The notes under the pieces were generated by a model. That model was not told the origin of the DNA. It ran no database searches and worked only from the letters and a program-made list of their open reading frames with translations. Position numbers and translations under genes: made by a program. DNA of 64,000 nt from VRUE01 sp963817905. Lineage in GTDB: Bacteria > Actinomycetota > Thermoleophilia > Solirubrobacterales > 70-9. Location of the stretch: positions 1,054,001 to 1,118,000 of the forward strand of contig CAWFPS010000003.1 in NCBI GenBank assembly GCA_963817905.1, read 5' to 3'. Shown here piece after piece: positions 40,901 through 48,997 of this stretch (positions are counted from its first letter, which is position 1; each line of letters opens with the position of its first letter).

Positions 40901-43900
40901 CTACCGGCTGCAGTAGACCTGGAAGTCCGCCTTCGCGACCTCACGTACATAGGTCTCGGTGGAGGCGAGGAGTTGGAGCTGGTTCTCTGCCACGAGTTTC
41001 TTCGAGAGGCCTGGCTGAGCGATCGCGATCACGAAGGATGGCCTCAACCGGTGAAAGTCGTTCTCGAGACGGTAGAGCGCGTCGATGTCGCCTACCTCGA
41101 ATCCGTGGCGTTGATGCTTTTGGACCCTACCGCGCTCCCGGCTGATCAGCTTTTGGAACATCACTTGCGGATAGGCGCGCGAGATCGTCGAGCGCTGCGC
41201 CTGGCCGCAGACCTCATAGAGATCGGCGACCCGGGCCCCCGGCTTATCGTCGCTCGAGAACTTGCAATGCGTGAGCATCACCGTGAGATCCGCACCATCC
41301 CTGCCAATCGCCACGATGTCCGCAATCTCTCCGGCGCCGTCGTCATCGATGACGACATCCCAGTCACGAATTCCGATTACGTGCTGGATCATCTGAGCCT
41401 GAATGGAATTGGGATTTTTCGGACGCCCTTGCGACTCCTTCCGGATTTCAATCTCCTCGCCCCACTCCGGAACGCTCAGCTTCTCGACCGGATAGGACGG
41501 GCGCTCGCGCTCGGGCCGGAGCAGGATCGCCGGCTGAATTACCACTGCATCTTGCTCGAAGAGGATCGTCGGCCCGCTGCTCTTGTCGGTGAGGTACTCG
41601 CTAAAGAGGATCCAGTCTCGGAGTCCGTGCTTGATCTCGGCCTCTGTATCCACCGCCTTGCAGGCGAGGACCTTCGCCTCGATGTCGATTTCGTAGGGAA
41701 CCGCCCACTCCTCGGTCCGCAGCTCGAAACGGATCGGACCGCCCTTGGAGAAGTCGGTGACCACCAACGCACCGTCCCCGATCGCAGCGCTCTCGCTGCC
41801 AAGGCGAAGGCGACGCTCGTCACTCGTATTGAGCAACGCCTCGACCGGCCACTCGACGGCCAGCGGCACAAGGTTGGGCAGTTCCTCGAGTTCCTCCGGC
41901 AGGATGAAGGAGCCGATTACGTCATCCACAGAAATCGTCTCGTCGGCCAGCTTGGGGCCAACGTGGTCACACCAGTCGACCCACTGCTTCAGCGTCTTCG
42001 CTGCGGCGAAGCTCCAGACCCTCCCCTTCAACGAACCTCCAATGCTCACCCGCTCACCTTCCTCGAAACCAGAGCCGAAGATGTTGGTTTGGGTCTTCGT
42101 TTGTGCCTCAGCGGTGGGGAATCCGGCGGCGACATTCGAGCCCGCGAACATCGTGAACCGACGGTCGCGGTCGCGGACGTCGAGAACCCCAACGTTGGTT
42201 GGGATCAGCCGTTGGATCCCATTCATGGCCCGGTAGACGGAGGGGCCGCTGATTAGCGCCACCTCTTCGCCAGCAACCGCCTTGGCGAGTGCCGTCGGAT
42301 AGCCAGCCGTGTTGGAGCAATTGATGTAAAGGAGCCCCCTGGTCTTATCCCAGTAGATAACGAAGAGCTCATAACCGACCTCTTCGACCGTCGGCAGATT
42401 CCCCCAGCGAACTGACGTCTCGCGTTTCACCACAAACCAGGCGACACGAGCTTGCGGATTCACCGGCAGAGGGCGTGAGAGCATGGTGTCTTCGGGATAG
42501 ATCGAGAGGATCGCCTGCGGGTCCCAGTCCGCGCACTTGGTTCTGTAGACGGCGGTGCTCATCTTTGGGGCGAGGCTGCGGATCGAGACCTCTTCAGGGT
42601 CGGGGCCGAACCCGGCCTCCAGCTCGCCGAGCTCTTCCTCCTCCCGGGTGCGGTTCTCGCTCAGGTCGCTGATCAGCTCGTTCCAGTCCGCGTCCTCGGC
42701 AAAGAGGCGTCGCAGGCCGTGGCTGATGTCGAAGTCGGGGCGGCCGACGAAGACGGCCGCTTTGCCGATCCTCTCGCCCTCGACTCGGGCGAACCGCCCC
42801 GCGAATTGCAAGGTCACACCGAGGCTCTTGTGAGGCTCGTGGATGGCGGCGACCTTCAGCGCCGGAAGGTCGAAGCCCTCGCCGAGCATGTCGACGCAGA
42901 CGACGATCCTCGTCTCACGGGAGAGCAGCGACTCGATGGCCGCCTCCCGCTTGTGGACTCCCAGCCCGCTGTGGATGACGACCGGATTGAGATCAGCGGC
43001 CAACTCTCGGTAAACCTCGTCATGCAGCCGTTCGGCTTTGGGGATGGTCCTTACGCGCGCCATCAAGATGTGATCGAGACCTTCGTCGAGGTCCTGCCGC
43101 AGGCGCGCGATCGCGGCCGTCGCCAATGCCCGGTCCGGATCGAGGAGGTCAACGACTGAGGTGTAGTCAATCTCGGCAAAGTAGCCCTGTGACTGGGCGA
43201 CACTGAGCGGGTAGCGGTAGATCTGGCGGCCGCCAAGTGGCACTCCGTCCTCCCGAAACGGCGTCGCCGTGAACTGGAGCACCGGCTTCTCCTTAAAGCC
43301 GTCTCGGATCTGCCTCCAGGTCGGCGCCTCGACGTGGTGGGCCTCATCAACGAAGAGATGGGAGCAGGAGGCAAGGACCGCAGCGCTGATCTCGGGTTTG
43401 GTCGGCGACAAGAGCGCCCCCGGAGTCGTCACGACCACATTGCAAGCCGCCAGGAACTCCTCTGCGGCTTCAACCGTCGAAAAGCGGTGCTCGAGTTGGC
43501 CGACAACGGGCCGCTGGGCCGCTGGATCGATCACGCCGAAGCGCTGCAGCACGCCAAGCAGCTCAAACTTGGCGGTGATCTGCTTTCGCAGTGGGTCCGA
43601 GGGCACAACGACGAGAAGGCGCTCCGGACGATGCGCAGCAAAGAGGCCGACCATTGCCTCGGTCTTCCCGGTACCGGTGGGCATGACGACAGTGGCGGGA
43701 TCGCTGTCCTCGGTGGTCCAGTAGCCGAGCACGGCGTGGATCGCGCCGATTTGCGGGGTCCAGAGTCCGGGAACCGAGCCGTCGGCCGAGGCCTGGACGA
43801 AGGAAAAGCTGCCGTCGAGCGACGCCAGCACATCAGCCGGATCACCAGGGCCCCCATCGACGAGCCATTGCAGCTCCTCCGCGCTGAACTCGGCATCAGT

Positions 43901-44119
43901 CTTGCTCAGCTTTCTCGCTGGAGCCTTGAGCGCTACCGCTCCCACATCAGCCTGTTGTTTCGAGCCGACGAGCGCGATTCGCTCGCCGCCCGCCAGCTGC
44001 ACATAGTGTCCTCCCTCGTCAATCGCGATCTCAACCGTTTGCGGCGGCACGATCACCTGGCGCGCGCTGTTGCGGTCGACCCTGATGTTCTTGGAGATGC
44101 ACGCAGGCAACTCAATCAT
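40901..44119 (-). CDS. DEAD/DEAH-box helicase with C-terminal nuclease-like domain
   Basis: The start at ATG 44119 follows a GAGGTGG site. The longer open frame before it is non-coding and overlaps the Xre gene. In the 1072 residues I see helicase motifs I 'MPTGTGKTEAM', II 'LFVDEAHHVE', III 'FTATPFREDG' and VI 'QFAGRFARVEG', so it is an SF2 translocase. A long middle region is followed by a C-terminal part with 'GEIADIVAIGRDGADLTVML' and 'THCKFSSDDKPGARVADLYE', which resembles restriction-type nuclease cores (an Asp, then a Lys-containing strand). Such helicase-nucleases are common in phage-defence islands. Two Xre regulators lie just upstream. Confidence 0.75.
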   Translation of the reverse strand: MIELPACISKNIRVDRNSARQVIVPPQTVEIAIDEGGHYVQLAGGERIALVGSKQQADVGAVALKAPARKLSKTDAEFSAEELQWLVDGGPGDPADVLASLDGSFSFVQASADGSVPGLWTPQIGAIHAVLGYWTTEDSDPATVVMPTGTGKTEAMVGLFAAHRPERLLVVVPSDPLRKQITAKFELLGVLQRFGVIDPAAQRPVVGQLEHRFSTVEAAEEFLAACNVVVTTPGALLSPTKPEISAAVLASCSHLFVDEAHHVEAPTWRQIRDGFKEKPVLQFTATPFREDGVPLGGRQIYRYPLSVAQSQGYFAEIDYTSVVDLLDPDRALATAAIARLRQDLDEGLDHILMARVRTIPKAERLHDEVYRELAADLNPVVIHSGLGVHKREAAIESLLSRETRIVVCVDMLGEGFDLPALKVAAIHEPHKSLGVTLQFAGRFARVEGERIGKAAVFVGRPDFDISHGLRRLFAEDADWNELISDLSENRTREEEELGELEAGFGPDPEEVSIRSLAPKMSTAVYRTKCADWDPQAILSIYPEDTMLSRPLPVNPQARVAWFVVKRETSVRWGNLPTVEEVGYELFVIYWDKTRGLLYINCSNTAGYPTALAKAVAGEEVALISGPSVYRAMNGIQRLIPTNVGVLDVRDRDRRFTMFAGSNVAAGFPTAEAQTKTQTNIFGSGFEEGERVSIGGSLKGRVWSFAAAKTLKQWVDWCDHVGPKLADETISVDDVIGSFILPEELEELPNLVPLAVEWPVEALLNTSDERRLRLGSESAAIGDGALVVTDFSKGGPIRFELRTEEWAVPYEIDIEAKVLACKAVDTEAEIKHGLRDWILFSEYLTDKSSGPTILFEQDAVVIQPAILLRPERERPSYPVEKLSVPEWGEEIEIRKESQGRPKNPNSIQAQMIQHVIGIRDWDVVIDDDGAGEIADIVAIGRDGADLTVMLTHCKFSSDDKPGARVADLYEVCGQAQRSTISRAYPQVMFQKLISRERGRVQKHQRHGFEVGDIDALYRLENDFHRLRPSFVIAIAQPGLSKKLVAENQLQLLASTETYVREVAKADFQVYCSR

Positions 44120-44240
44120 GCAAATCCACCTCAGCTGCCGACACAGAAACCTCCCTGATCCACATTCATACCCTGCTCGTACCTCTACGGTGAGGTAACC
44201 GTATCTTCTCGACAGCGTGGAGGAGCAACGGGATCTGGAC

Positions 44241-44564
44241 CTAACTTGCCGGCCCCGGTTTGTTTTCAACGACGAGATATTCCGCTGGGCCGGAGTGCTC
44301 GACCCAGCCGGGCCGCCAGGTGACGCCGTTGACGAGATCGCCGACGGAGGTCGAATAGGTGCCGGCGAGGCGGATGAGGATGTCGAGGCTGGGGATGTGT
44401 TCGCCACCTTCGATCTTGTCGAGCTTGGCGCGCGTGAGAGCGGCGCGCTTGGCGGCCTCCTTCTGATCGAGGCCAGCGAGCTCGCGGGCACGGTAGAGGT
44501 TGTCTGCGAAGCGGGCGAGAGCTTTGAAGGGGAATGGAGTCTTGAAACGCGAACCCGGGGTCAT
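44241..44564 (-). CDS. Xre-family HTH regulator 2
   Basis: The 107-residue protein has a lambda-repressor-type HTH ('NLYRARELAGLDQKEAAKRA', 'LDKIEGGEHIPSLDILIRLA') and a conserved end 'WRPGWVEHSGPAEYLVV' shared with its upstream paralogue. It overlaps that paralogue by 4 bp (ATGA). The helicase-nuclease gene starts 122 bp downstream. The likely role is control of this gene block. Confidence 0.82.
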   Translation of the reverse strand: MTPGSRFKTPFPFKALARFADNLYRARELAGLDQKEAAKRAALTRAKLDKIEGGEHIPSLDILIRLAGTYSTSVGDLVNGVTWRPGWVEHSGPAEYLVVENKPGPAS

Positions 44565-44980
44565 CGGAAGTCGTCCGTGGCCTCGGCTGGAGCAGGGCTG
44601 TCGACAGGAGGAGGCTCGTCAGGGCTGCCCTGTACCCGACTGTTTCGCTCGACGATCTCCCACGAGCCCGGCACGACGATCTCGTAGCCAGGCCGCCACT
44701 CCAGGCCGGCGACGAGATCATCGAGAGGAACGCCGAGGCTGCCAGCGATCCGCAGGGCGGTGTCGACGCGCGGCATGCGCTCGCCGCGCTCCAGCAGGCT
44801 CACCTCGGTGCGATGGATCGAGGCGCGGAAGCCCAGCTCCTCTTGGGAGATATCGGCGTGATTCCGATAGCGGACCAGGTTCTCCCCGAAGCGAACTTTC
44901 ATCTCCGGCGTCGGCGGCGCCGAGGTCGGTGCGCGCGGGCTCACGGTGCGAACCTTGGGCCGAGCGAACTGTGCTGCCAA
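44561..44980 (-). CDS. Xre-family HTH regulator 1
   Basis: The 139-residue protein is a paralogue of the following gene. It has an HTH 'NLVRYRNHADISQEELGFRA' with 'EVSLLERGERMPRVDTALRI', then 'GLEWRPGYEIVVPGSWEIVE'. The two genes read like an ancient duplication that kept both the DNA-binding domain and the short C-terminal strand. Its 5' end overlaps the SSB-like gene by about 40 bp in another frame, so the true start may be at a later Met (such as 'MKVRFGENLVRYRN'). Confidence 0.8.
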   Translation of the reverse strand: MAAQFARPKVRTVSPRAPTSAPPTPEMKVRFGENLVRYRNHADISQEELGFRASIHRTEVSLLERGERMPRVDTALRIAGSLGVPLDDLVAGLEWRPGYEIVVPGSWEIVERNSRVQGSPDEPPPVDSPAPAEATDDFR

Positions 44981-45360
44981 TCCGGAGGCGGGCCGGGATG
45001 GATCAGGCTGGCAACGATGGCGCCGTGACAGCGCGCGTGACCGTCCTCCAGCGAGCAGCGCTCGCTGAGCTTTCCGGCGACCAGCACCGGAGCCCCCTTT
45101 TTCAGCTCTTCGACACGATGCCCACCGACATCGCCCGGCACCTCGACCTCGTAGCTGGCGTAGGTCCAGAGCAGCCTCGGGTGCTCGGGGTCGGCGACCG
45201 GGAACTCGATCCGCATGATGAGGACCGGAGTGCCGCCCGGGCCGCCGCCCTGCCTGGGGTCATCGAGCAGCTTCCCCGTCACGACGGCGTAGTTGAGCCC
45301 GGGTGGCGTCTGCTCGGGGAAGAGTCGGCGACCTGGCCGCCCGGCGCATCGACCGCACAT
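44941..45360 (-). CDS. single-stranded DNA-binding-like (OB-fold) protein
   Basis: The start at ATG 45360 is 2 bp after the previous gene; the frame upstream of it is non-coding. The 139-residue product has a Cys-rich N-terminus ('MCGRCAGRPGR') and an OB-fold-like core 'GLNYAVVTGKLLDDPRQG', 'VLIMRIEFPVADP' and 'GAPVLVAGKLSERCSLEDG', similar to short SSB proteins. It may bind single strands during element transfer or replication. The acidic C-terminal tip of classical SSB is missing. Confidence 0.6.
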   Translation of the reverse strand: MCGRCAGRPGRRLFPEQTPPGLNYAVVTGKLLDDPRQGGGPGGTPVLIMRIEFPVADPEHPRLLWTYASYEVEVPGDVGGHRVEELKKGAPVLVAGKLSERCSLEDGHARCHGAIVASLIHPGPPPDWQHSSLGPRFAP

Positions 45361-45362
45361 GG

Positions 45363-45590
45363 CTACTTCACCTCCCTGACGACATAGGCACGCGGCTTGC
45401 GCTTGGCCTGGCGCACCTTCTTCTCTTTCGCCATGCGAGCGAGGCAGTTGGCGATGGCGCCGGAGGAGCGGCCGATGCCCTTGCTGATCGCGCTCGCCGT
45501 CAGCGGGCCGTCGTCGCGGTGCTTGCGCATGTAGGCAAGCACCTGACCGTCCAGCTCTCCGGGGCGGAGGCGCTTGTTCGCGCCGGTCAT
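45363..45590 (-). CDS. small winged-helix protein
   Basis: The 75-residue product 'GQVLAYMRKHRDDGPLTASA' followed by 'ISKGIGRSSGAIANCLARMA' is a compact winged helix with basic ends, like MarR/IclR-type DNA-binding units used in mobile elements. It overlaps the upstream gene by 4 bp (ATGA) and stops 2 bp before the SSB-like gene. This places it in a five-gene compact operon (46000 down to 44241). Confidence 0.65.
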   Translation of the reverse strand: MTGANKRLRPGELDGQVLAYMRKHRDDGPLTASAISKGIGRSSGAIANCLARMAKEKKVRQAKRKPRAYVVREVK

Positions 45591-46000
45591 GCTCGCCCGC
45601 CCTCTCGGTCGTCGAGGTCGACGAGCACTTCCTCGCAGGCGTCGAGGCCGAGCTGGAAGCGGGAGTTGGTCTCGGCGTCGGCCTCCCGCGACTCACGCTC
45701 GCTGCCCGATTCCAGAAGCACCCCTTCGGCTTCGCTATGCAGGCGCTTCAGAACTTCCATCAGGTCGTGCGACGGAATCGTCAGCTCGAAGGACTCGCGG
45801 TCGTCTTTCTCCTTCCAGCCGATGTCGTCGAGTAGGCGGAGGTCTTCGCCGAACTCGAGGCCGAGCCGTTCAGCCTTGGCGAAATCCTTGTCGTACTCCA
45901 GCGCGTGCCAGAGATCGCCCACCGAGCCGAGGTGGTTGCGCACCAGCTCATAGAGCCCGTCGCGCTGGTGGCGGTCGATCGTCGCGGTGATGTCGGGCAT
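45587..46000 (-). CDS. conserved hypothetical protein of mobile elements
   Basis: The 137-residue acidic protein begins 'MPDITATIDRHQRDGLYELV' and has 'HLGSVGDLWHALEYDKDFAK' and 'AERLGLEFGEDLRLLDDIGW'. It has no recognisable domain but is well-formed, with a composition unlike a shadow frame. It is the first gene of the compact minus-strand operon, about 340 bp left of tRNA-Val 46342. Function unknown. Confidence 0.55.
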   Translation of the reverse strand: MPDITATIDRHQRDGLYELVRNHLGSVGDLWHALEYDKDFAKAERLGLEFGEDLRLLDDIGWKEKDDRESFELTIPSHDLMEVLKRLHSEAEGVLLESGSERESREADAETNSRFQLGLDACEEVLVDLDDREGGRA

Positions 46001-46341
46001 GGCGCCCCTCCTTCCGGTCGGGACACCGAAAGAACCGCTCAGATCAGGGCCGTCGCTCTACCCGGACGCGAAGTGCTCTGGGAGAATCGGCCGTGCATCG
46101 AAGGCAGCTTCTTCGGTGCCAGGCCCCGGGGCGTTGGCGCGTCGCCGGGGCCATATGTCTTGGGTCGCGGACCGTAGCTCCGCTCACCCTCGAAAGCGAG
46201 TCCGAATCGGCGGGAATCGGCGTCGATCCGAGGTAATCGCCGCCGTTTCGGGCACTCGTGCCCAAAACGGAGCGCCCCGCATCACGATCATCCTCGCGCA
46301 CACGAACCCACAACCCGCCGATTAGCAGCGGCTTCCCGCGA
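46001..46341. other. gene-free stretch at right end of segment B
   Basis: No coding region is supported in these 341 bases. They hold the upstream region of the operon read leftward, the palindrome at 46244-46269 and several copies of an aatcgg(c) motif. They probably form the attachment-site side of the element. Confidence 0.45.
46244..46269. repeat. palindrome near tRNA-Val 46342
   Basis: The arms cgtttcgggcac and gtgcccaaaacg match at 11 of 12 positions around a two-base centre. The sequence is shared with 23302-23335 at the left island end. It lies about 75 bp left of the tRNA 3' end, an appropriate place for an integrase or excisionase site. Confidence 0.5.
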
Positions 46342-46414
46342 TGGGCGGTACTGGGCTCGAACCAGTGACCCCCTCCTTGTAAGGCAGGTGCTCTCCCAAC
46401 TGAGCTAACCGCCC
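46342..46414 (-). tRNA. tRNA-Val (UAC), anticodon-stem variant
   Basis: The minus strand gives acceptor GGGCGGU/ACCGCCC, T-stem ACUGG/CCAGU, loop CUUACAA and anticodon UAC. One anticodon-stem pair is broken (G-G in CCUGC against GGAGG) by a base change relative to 58980. The gene may therefore be weakened or non-functional. It is identical to 58980 apart from this base over its length. Confidence 0.85.
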
Positions 46415-46490
46415 AGGCGCTCGCAACCTGAGTTGTAGCAGGGCATCCAAGCGATCAACCGTCGGGCAGCGTTCGGCAGCGGAAGGCCCC

Positions 46491-46522
46491 ATTCGGCCCA
46501 ATCATCGGCCGATTCGCCCAAT
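46491..46522. repeat. paired repeat right of tRNA-Val 46342
   Basis: attcggcccaat (46491-46502) and attcgcccaat (46512-46522) are near-identical. They sit about 80 bp right of the tRNA and differ from the palindromes of segments A/B. They could be arm sites of a different element that formed segment C. Confidence 0.35.
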
Positions 46523-46599
46523 GAGGATCGTTCTCGGGCTCGCCAGGCTGCCGTTCAGGCAGAAGCATCGCAGACGCCATTGGGCTGGCCATGTCCCTT

Positions 46600-47659
46600 T
46601 CAACCCGTCGGTTCAGCGGTGGTTGCGGACATCTGGGCCGGCAGGCGCGGGAAGGCGAGGCGCTGCTGCGGCTCGACCTCTCAGAGAGGGCAGGCCGCTC
46701 GACCTCGCGCAGGCCGCGGCGCTGCCCGAGCGCGAGCCGCGCGAACGGGCTGGGACGTGCCGAGACCTTGCTGCCTTTCAGCTCCAGGTCGTCGTGCTGA
46801 CGCTTGGCTGAGTCGTCGGAGCGCCGCCGCGCAAGCTCTTTGGAGACGGTCTCGAAGGTCTCTCCCAGGCTGGCCCGGTAGCCGCAGCGAAATGGTCGTG
46901 GACCCAGGAATTGACCTGTTCGCGCTCGGCAAGGATCTCCTCGGCAAGGCCGGGCAGCTCGCTTCGCTTGGCGCTGAGCTTCAGGGGACCGCCGTGGCGG
47001 GGCTCCTCGACGTTCTCGGCGAGCACGAAGAAGGCGATTACGCACGGCAGTTGCACGCCATCGAAGAGGTCGGCGCACTCGACCAAGGCGTAGACGCCGG
47101 CGGCGTCCGGTCGAGAGAGCACGTCGCGGGCGAAGCGATCGCGCCCGGCGCTAAATGCTCCCGCGCCCCGTTCGTGCAGCAGGGCGTTCGCCATGCGCCA
47201 GGTCGCGATCATCGAGTTCTCCTTGCGACCGTTCATCTGCCAGTCGAGGCCGAAGGGCGGGGTGCAGGCGACACGCGGGAACTGCGCGCGGAGGAGGCGG
47301 AGGAGCGGGTAGGCGCGCTGGAGGTCGCCGTGGATCGACGTATATGTGCGAGCCTCGACCTGATCAGCGTCGATCTCGATGCCGAAGCGGAAGTCAGGCT
47401 CAACCCCCATCAGCAGCGAGCCGTCCCCCGCGGTCAGGTCGACCGTGGACTGCTCGCGGCCGTTGACAGCCGCGATGAGCTCGGCCGCCTCAGGCGGTGA
47501 GAAGAACTGCTGCAGGCCAGCGACCGTGTTGCGGTCGCCCCGGCTCGGGCGAAGCAGCGAGGGCGAGGAGTCAAAGACTTCATCGCTGAGGGCGGCGCCC
47601 GTGAGTGCCGAGCGCTTGCCCTGAGTGGGCGCGGCAGGAGATGGAGTGGGAACCAGCAT
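46600..47659 (-). pseudogene. frameshifted N6-adenine DNA methyltransferase-like gene
   Basis: The 5' part (47659 to about 46880) encodes 'QFFSPPEAAELIAAV', the SAM-binding 'TVDLTAGDGSLLMG' and 'VACTPPFGLDWQM', where TPPF replaces the catalytic NPPF/NPPY. Near 46880 the reading frame changes. The continuation 'ETFETVSKELARRRSDD' and 'SARPSPFARLALGQRRG' runs in the neighbouring frame, so a one-base indel has split the gene. Proteins of this make-up accompany relaxases in actinobacterial integrative elements. The 3' limit at about 46600 is approximate. Probably inactive. Confidence 0.6.
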
Positions 47660-47902
47660 GGCCGTCCTTTCAGGTAGGGCCCCGCCCTCTGCGGGACCGA
47701 CGGCAAAGCCCCGGCACGCCCGCTAGGGCGTGCCATCCTGGGGCGGAGTCGGCGCCGCAGAGGGCGTTGATTCTCCATCTGCTCGCACTCGCAGCCGGGC
47801 ACGACTTCCTCAGTCGGCCGAGGGCGGCTTAAGACCCGACAGGGTGTAGGTGAAGGTCGGTTGGCGCTCGGCGTAGCCCAATGCGATGTCATGAGGTCCA
47901 CG

Positions 47903-48390
47903 CATCTCGCGAAGCGGCACGAAGAACGCCGCCGTGAGACAGCGCAGCCTCGACCTTGAGCAGCAGCTAGCTCAGTTATGACCAGGCAGAGGCGACGGCG
48001 GACCCTGAGCAGATGGAGCCGCCGGGAATTGCGGCCGGACGCGAGCGCAAGATCACCGACCAGCTCCTCAACAGGCGCTCAGAGCAAATGCTTGCCGCCA
48101 CGCGCATCGAACCCCCGGCCTACATCTTGAAAGAGCTGACAGGCCAGTCGACTCGGCAAAAGCCCGAGCCTGGGATCGTGGCGTCGCGGGCATCGAGGAC
48201 TACCGGCTCAAACACTGAGTGAAGGACCAGAGGAGCACCTTCGGCCGTGAGCCGCAGGACTGAGGAGAGCGGGCGGCTCGCAAGGCGGCGGACAGGAGGT
48301 TGGCCGAGACCCAGCGCAGGCTCGACCTTGAGCGCCAGCTTGCCGACCGGGAGAGGAGCAGGATCATCGAGCGAAGGATGGAGATATAGC
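47903..48390 (+). pseudogene. remnants of MobF-type relaxase C-terminus, two degenerate copies
   Basis: The larger copy reads 'EPPAYILKELTGQSTRQ' (frame of 48013), then after a one-base shift near 48158 'KARAWDRGVAGIEDYRLKH'. It continues in the same frame across two stops (48216-48218 and near 48260) through 'VKDQRSTFGREPQD', 'GERAARKAADRRLAETQRR' and 'LDLERQLADRER'. This matches the C-terminal end of actinobacterial TraI-like relaxases. A shorter copy at 47903-47981 ('HLAKRHEERRRETAQ', shifting to 'RSLDLEQQLAQL') repeats the last part. Both are dead. The 243 bases before (47660-47902) show no gene. Confidence 0.6.
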
Positions 48391-48528
48391 GGCCCCGATC
48401 CGCGCTTTTTTTAAGCTCCGCGCAGGCATCAGTCGTCCAGGATGGAGTGTTGAAAGTCAAGCACCGTATCTTCTGGCCTGGTATCACCGAAACGGCGCAC
48501 CAGGCGCGGGTAGCCTGCGGCTGCGCTA

Positions 48529-48579
48529 GATGTCAAGGCTGCGCTTCGGCCGCGCCTTTGTCGGGGCAACCTTGACATC
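48529..48579. repeat. hairpin (possible terminator)
   Basis: The arms gatgtcaaggctgc (48529-48542) and gcaaccttgacatc (48566-48579) pair with one G-T. It resembles the tgtcaagg/ccttgaca core of the terminator at 17221, so it may be a terminator of a transcript on either strand. The surrounding 48391-48753 holds no supported gene. Confidence 0.5.
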
Positions 48580-48753
48580 ACTCCGCCTTCGGCTTGGGCT
48601 GGGTAAGTCGGCGGCGCCTACCTCTGGCAACTCAAGCCGATCACGACGCGTACCAGGGGCCTCCTGGCCTTCCGAACGCCTTCGCCGCGCGAGAAGTCCA
48701 CGTATTTTCAGGCCGCCCCAACGGATGACTGTTGCGGCCCACAGCCAGCCTCC

Positions 48754-48945
48754 CTAGCGCTTTCTGCCCCCCGACGACCGCTTGGCTGGCCAGATCCCGA
48801 GGATGAGCGTAATCAGTGCGCAGGCGGACACGAAGGCGCCGAGCGCCGCAGAATCCGCTCTCCCCTGAACCAACGCCCGGCCGCTCAAAATCAGACAGAC
48901 AGCTACAAGCACAAGCAAGGCTTTCTGACGCAACTTCATAGACAT
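48754..48945 (-). CDS. small two-helix membrane protein, candidate immunity protein
   Basis: The 63-residue product 'ALLVLVAVCLILSGRALVQG' plus 'ALGAFVSACALITLILGIWP' forms two transmembrane helices with a basic C-terminus ('AKRSSGGRKR'). The longer frame from 49107 overlaps the YD-repeat gene and is less likely. It lies 52 bp downstream of that giant gene on the same strand, the usual position of an immunity gene for a polymorphic toxin. That role is inference from position and size; no family is recognised. Confidence 0.5.
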   Translation of the reverse strand: MSMKLRQKALLVLVAVCLILSGRALVQGRADSAALGAFVSACALITLILGIWPAKRSSGGRKR

Positions 48946-48997
48946 CCATTGTTGCAGGAATCTTCGGAGATAAATGAGTTTCACGATGTCAAGCCAC

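Noticed and set aside
40973..42256. Plus-strand frame of 427 codons opposite the helicase
   Set aside because: Looks protein-like because of the codon pattern, but the opposite frame has all helicase motifs over 1000 residues.
47810..47905. Minus-strand frame of 31 codons (starts MRGPHDIALGYAERQPTF)
   Set aside because: Reads like a plausible protein fragment, but it is very short, has no ribosome-binding site that I trust, and lies amid decayed relaxase sequence.
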